This document shows positions 62,354-64,000 of a stretch of 64,000 nt of DNA, one piece after another. The first letter of the stretch is position 1, and each line of letters opens with the position of its first letter. Source of the DNA: Antitrichia curtipendula (lineage: Eukaryota; Streptophyta; Bryopsida; Hypnales; Leucodontaceae). The stretch spans positions 124,001 to 188,000 of the forward strand of contig OX579635.1 in assembly GCA_951230915.1 (NCBI GenBank), in the 5' to 3' direction. Under the pieces are notes generated by a model. The model was not told the origin of the DNA. It searched no databases and saw nothing but the letters and a program-made list of their open reading frames with translations. Made by a program: the position numbers and the translations under genes.

Positions 62354-62674
62354 CATTACAAAAAAAATGGGACCCCAATAAGACCTTGACTTTGGGGGGC
62401 CTTAGCCATGGGAACCCAATTCCTAATAAAATCATGCGTAGGATAACGTCCATTGGTGCCATGTTAGCTTTTTTATTTTTAAAATTAAAAAAAAAATCAA
62501 AATCAAAATGAAAAAAAAGTTTTCTTTTTCTCTAATTTTTTTTGTTTTAAAGAATTTTTTTGATTAATTTTTTTGGCAACTAGCAAAAGTTGGTTCCCCA
62601 CATTGGAAACAAAAAAAATGGAGGGCTAAATTTGTTTATAAAGGCCTTATTAGGGCTCTAGATTTTTCCTAATG
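62354..62674. mobile_element. CACTA-like MITE, tandem copy
   Basis: Copy of 37734-38053 with one extra A in its poly-A run, the only indel I noticed between the tandem copies. Confidence 0.5.
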
Positions 62675-63687
62675 TGTGAAATCAATCAGATTGTTTTACT
62701 TGTTGTGTGTGTATTTTAATTAGTTTTGAGTATTTTAATCACTTTTGAAGTTAAGGTGTGGCATTCTTGCAACTAAAAACTAGTTGTCATTCACGTAGGA
62801 GGCTTAGAACTAGACCATCGAAGGGTTGAAACTAAATTTTGGGGAGGTTGAACTTTTTGAAATAATTTTCAATAAATTTTACTTGAAAGGCAAGAGGAAT
62901 TGGCATCTAACCAAGTTGTTTCATATTTTTTGGAGCTTTATGGAATTAGTTATGTAATTTTGAAGTGGAAGAGCCATAGGGCTCTAAAACCACGCACCTC
63001 CTCAAATGTACACGTACTGTACATTACTAAAAGGCAATGAATAAGAACATGTATTGGCAGAGTTCATTTGAGGAGGTGAGCAATTTTAGTGCCCTAATAG
63101 AGTTCAAGCCTCCTACCTTATGAGCTGAGTGGTTTTGTTACAAAGTTTGTATAGACCATGTGCTAATGAGCAATGTTTTTAAATGTATTTCAAATTATTA
63201 TGAATGAATAGACTAAAATTAGAAGGTTGTAAGTAGTAATGAATAATTGGCAAAAGTAATTTTGATCAAGGTAGGAGCATCCAATACCAATAGTGTACCT
63301 AAGGTAGTATGCTCTAAAACCATCACTTTAAAGGCTGGTTTGCTTTTTTGTTGGCTTTTCAAAACATGAAGTTTTTTTGTCAGTTTTTTAGACAAAGACA
63401 AATGGATGCTAAATGTAACTCAATGTTTTTCATATTTTTTGAAGCATTAAGGATTGTTGATGAATTTTTTAAGTTATCTCTAGTAAGCACTTATTTGTGA
63501 CTATAGTCTTCCATAATCCATTCCCTTGTAACTTGTGGTGAGATCAAGTGAATGGAGGAGTATGACTGACTCTTGCAATAGAATACACCTTTTATTCTAT
63601 GAGTTGAAAAGGTCCATTCAAGGATCACTTCCTACTCATTCATAACCTACCTATGGAAAGGTTTAAATGTGAGGGTTGCAATTAGAG

Positions 63688-63860
63688 TGTACTACCTTAA
63701 TAGCATCACTCTTTACAAAATGTGGTCATTCTAGAACTTAAATCTAGGTAATCCATAGATAGCTAATCATTTTGATCAACATCAATAAGCTATCTTTGTC
63801 TTACCTAGATTTAAGTTTAGAAATGACCCCCTTTTGTAAAAAGTGACGCTATTAAGTACA
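63688..63860. repeat. Hairpin element, tandem copy
   Basis: Copy of the fold-back element at 39067-39239, unchanged as far as I compared. Confidence 0.5.
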
Positions 63861-64000
63861 TTGTTGGTAGTTGGTGCTCCAACCTTAGAGCCAAGGATTG
63901 GTAAAGTGTAGTTAGATGATTAGTGACGAAATGTGACATGACAATTTAATGAAAAGTGAAGTAGCTTAGAATGATTAAAACAAACACATTGTAGTATGGC

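Larger units (their letters stand above)
54398..64000 (+). repeat. Second copy of a 24,620-bp tandem unit (first 9.6 kb)
   Basis: Matches 29778-39379 at a constant offset of 24,620, increasing to 24,621 after one extra A near 62360. I noticed about 18 single-base differences, mostly transitions, so identity is about 99.8%. The copy runs off the right edge. Confidence 0.9.

Overview
The window is nuclear DNA from a eukaryote, most likely a green plant. The genes are split by GT-AG introns, the first gene is a plant-type SUVR SET-domain histone methyltransferase, and most of the rest is AT-rich DNA full of small non-autonomous DNA transposons. A bryophyte or other streptophyte would fit, but I cannot name the organism.

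Layout. Positions 1-5.1 kb hold two minus-strand genes. One is a SUVR-like methyltransferase running off the left edge. The other, directly upstream of it, is a coiled-coil protein with a RING-like finger that may carry a frameshift. Their introns and flanks are sprinkled with AGTAC/AGTACT words. From 5.1 to 8.56 kb I see no gene. From 8,843 to 20,884 lies a 12,042-bp block that recurs, with no difference I could find, at 21,085-33,126. The copies sit on either side of a 200-N gap and abut it exactly. I read this as two overlapping contigs placed side by side, not as a biological duplication. The block holds a candidate plus-strand gene (205 aa, two exons), a short minus-strand reading frame and CACTA-type MITEs. 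At 33.1-35.7 kb is a two-exon minus-strand gene for an unrecognised basic coiled-coil protein of about 318 aa.

From 39.5 to 53.0 kb the sequence is a nest of transposon relics. The main family is about 0.9 kb long, begins TTAA-CCCC and ends GGGG-TTAA, and occurs at least five times. It has larger and fold-back relatives. TTAA target sites with CCC...GGG ends are the signature of piggyBac-type elements. Nested in or beside these are CACTA MITEs (one insertion shows a perfect 3-bp target duplication), long-TIR MITEs, several hairpin elements and a 5'-truncated LINE fragment.

From 54,398 to the right edge the sequence repeats 29,778-39,379 at about 99.8% identity. This is best explained as a real, recent tandem duplication with a 24,620-bp unit. 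It gives second copies of the 205-aa and 318-aa genes. No RNA gene, CRISPR array or prokaryote-like operon was seen.
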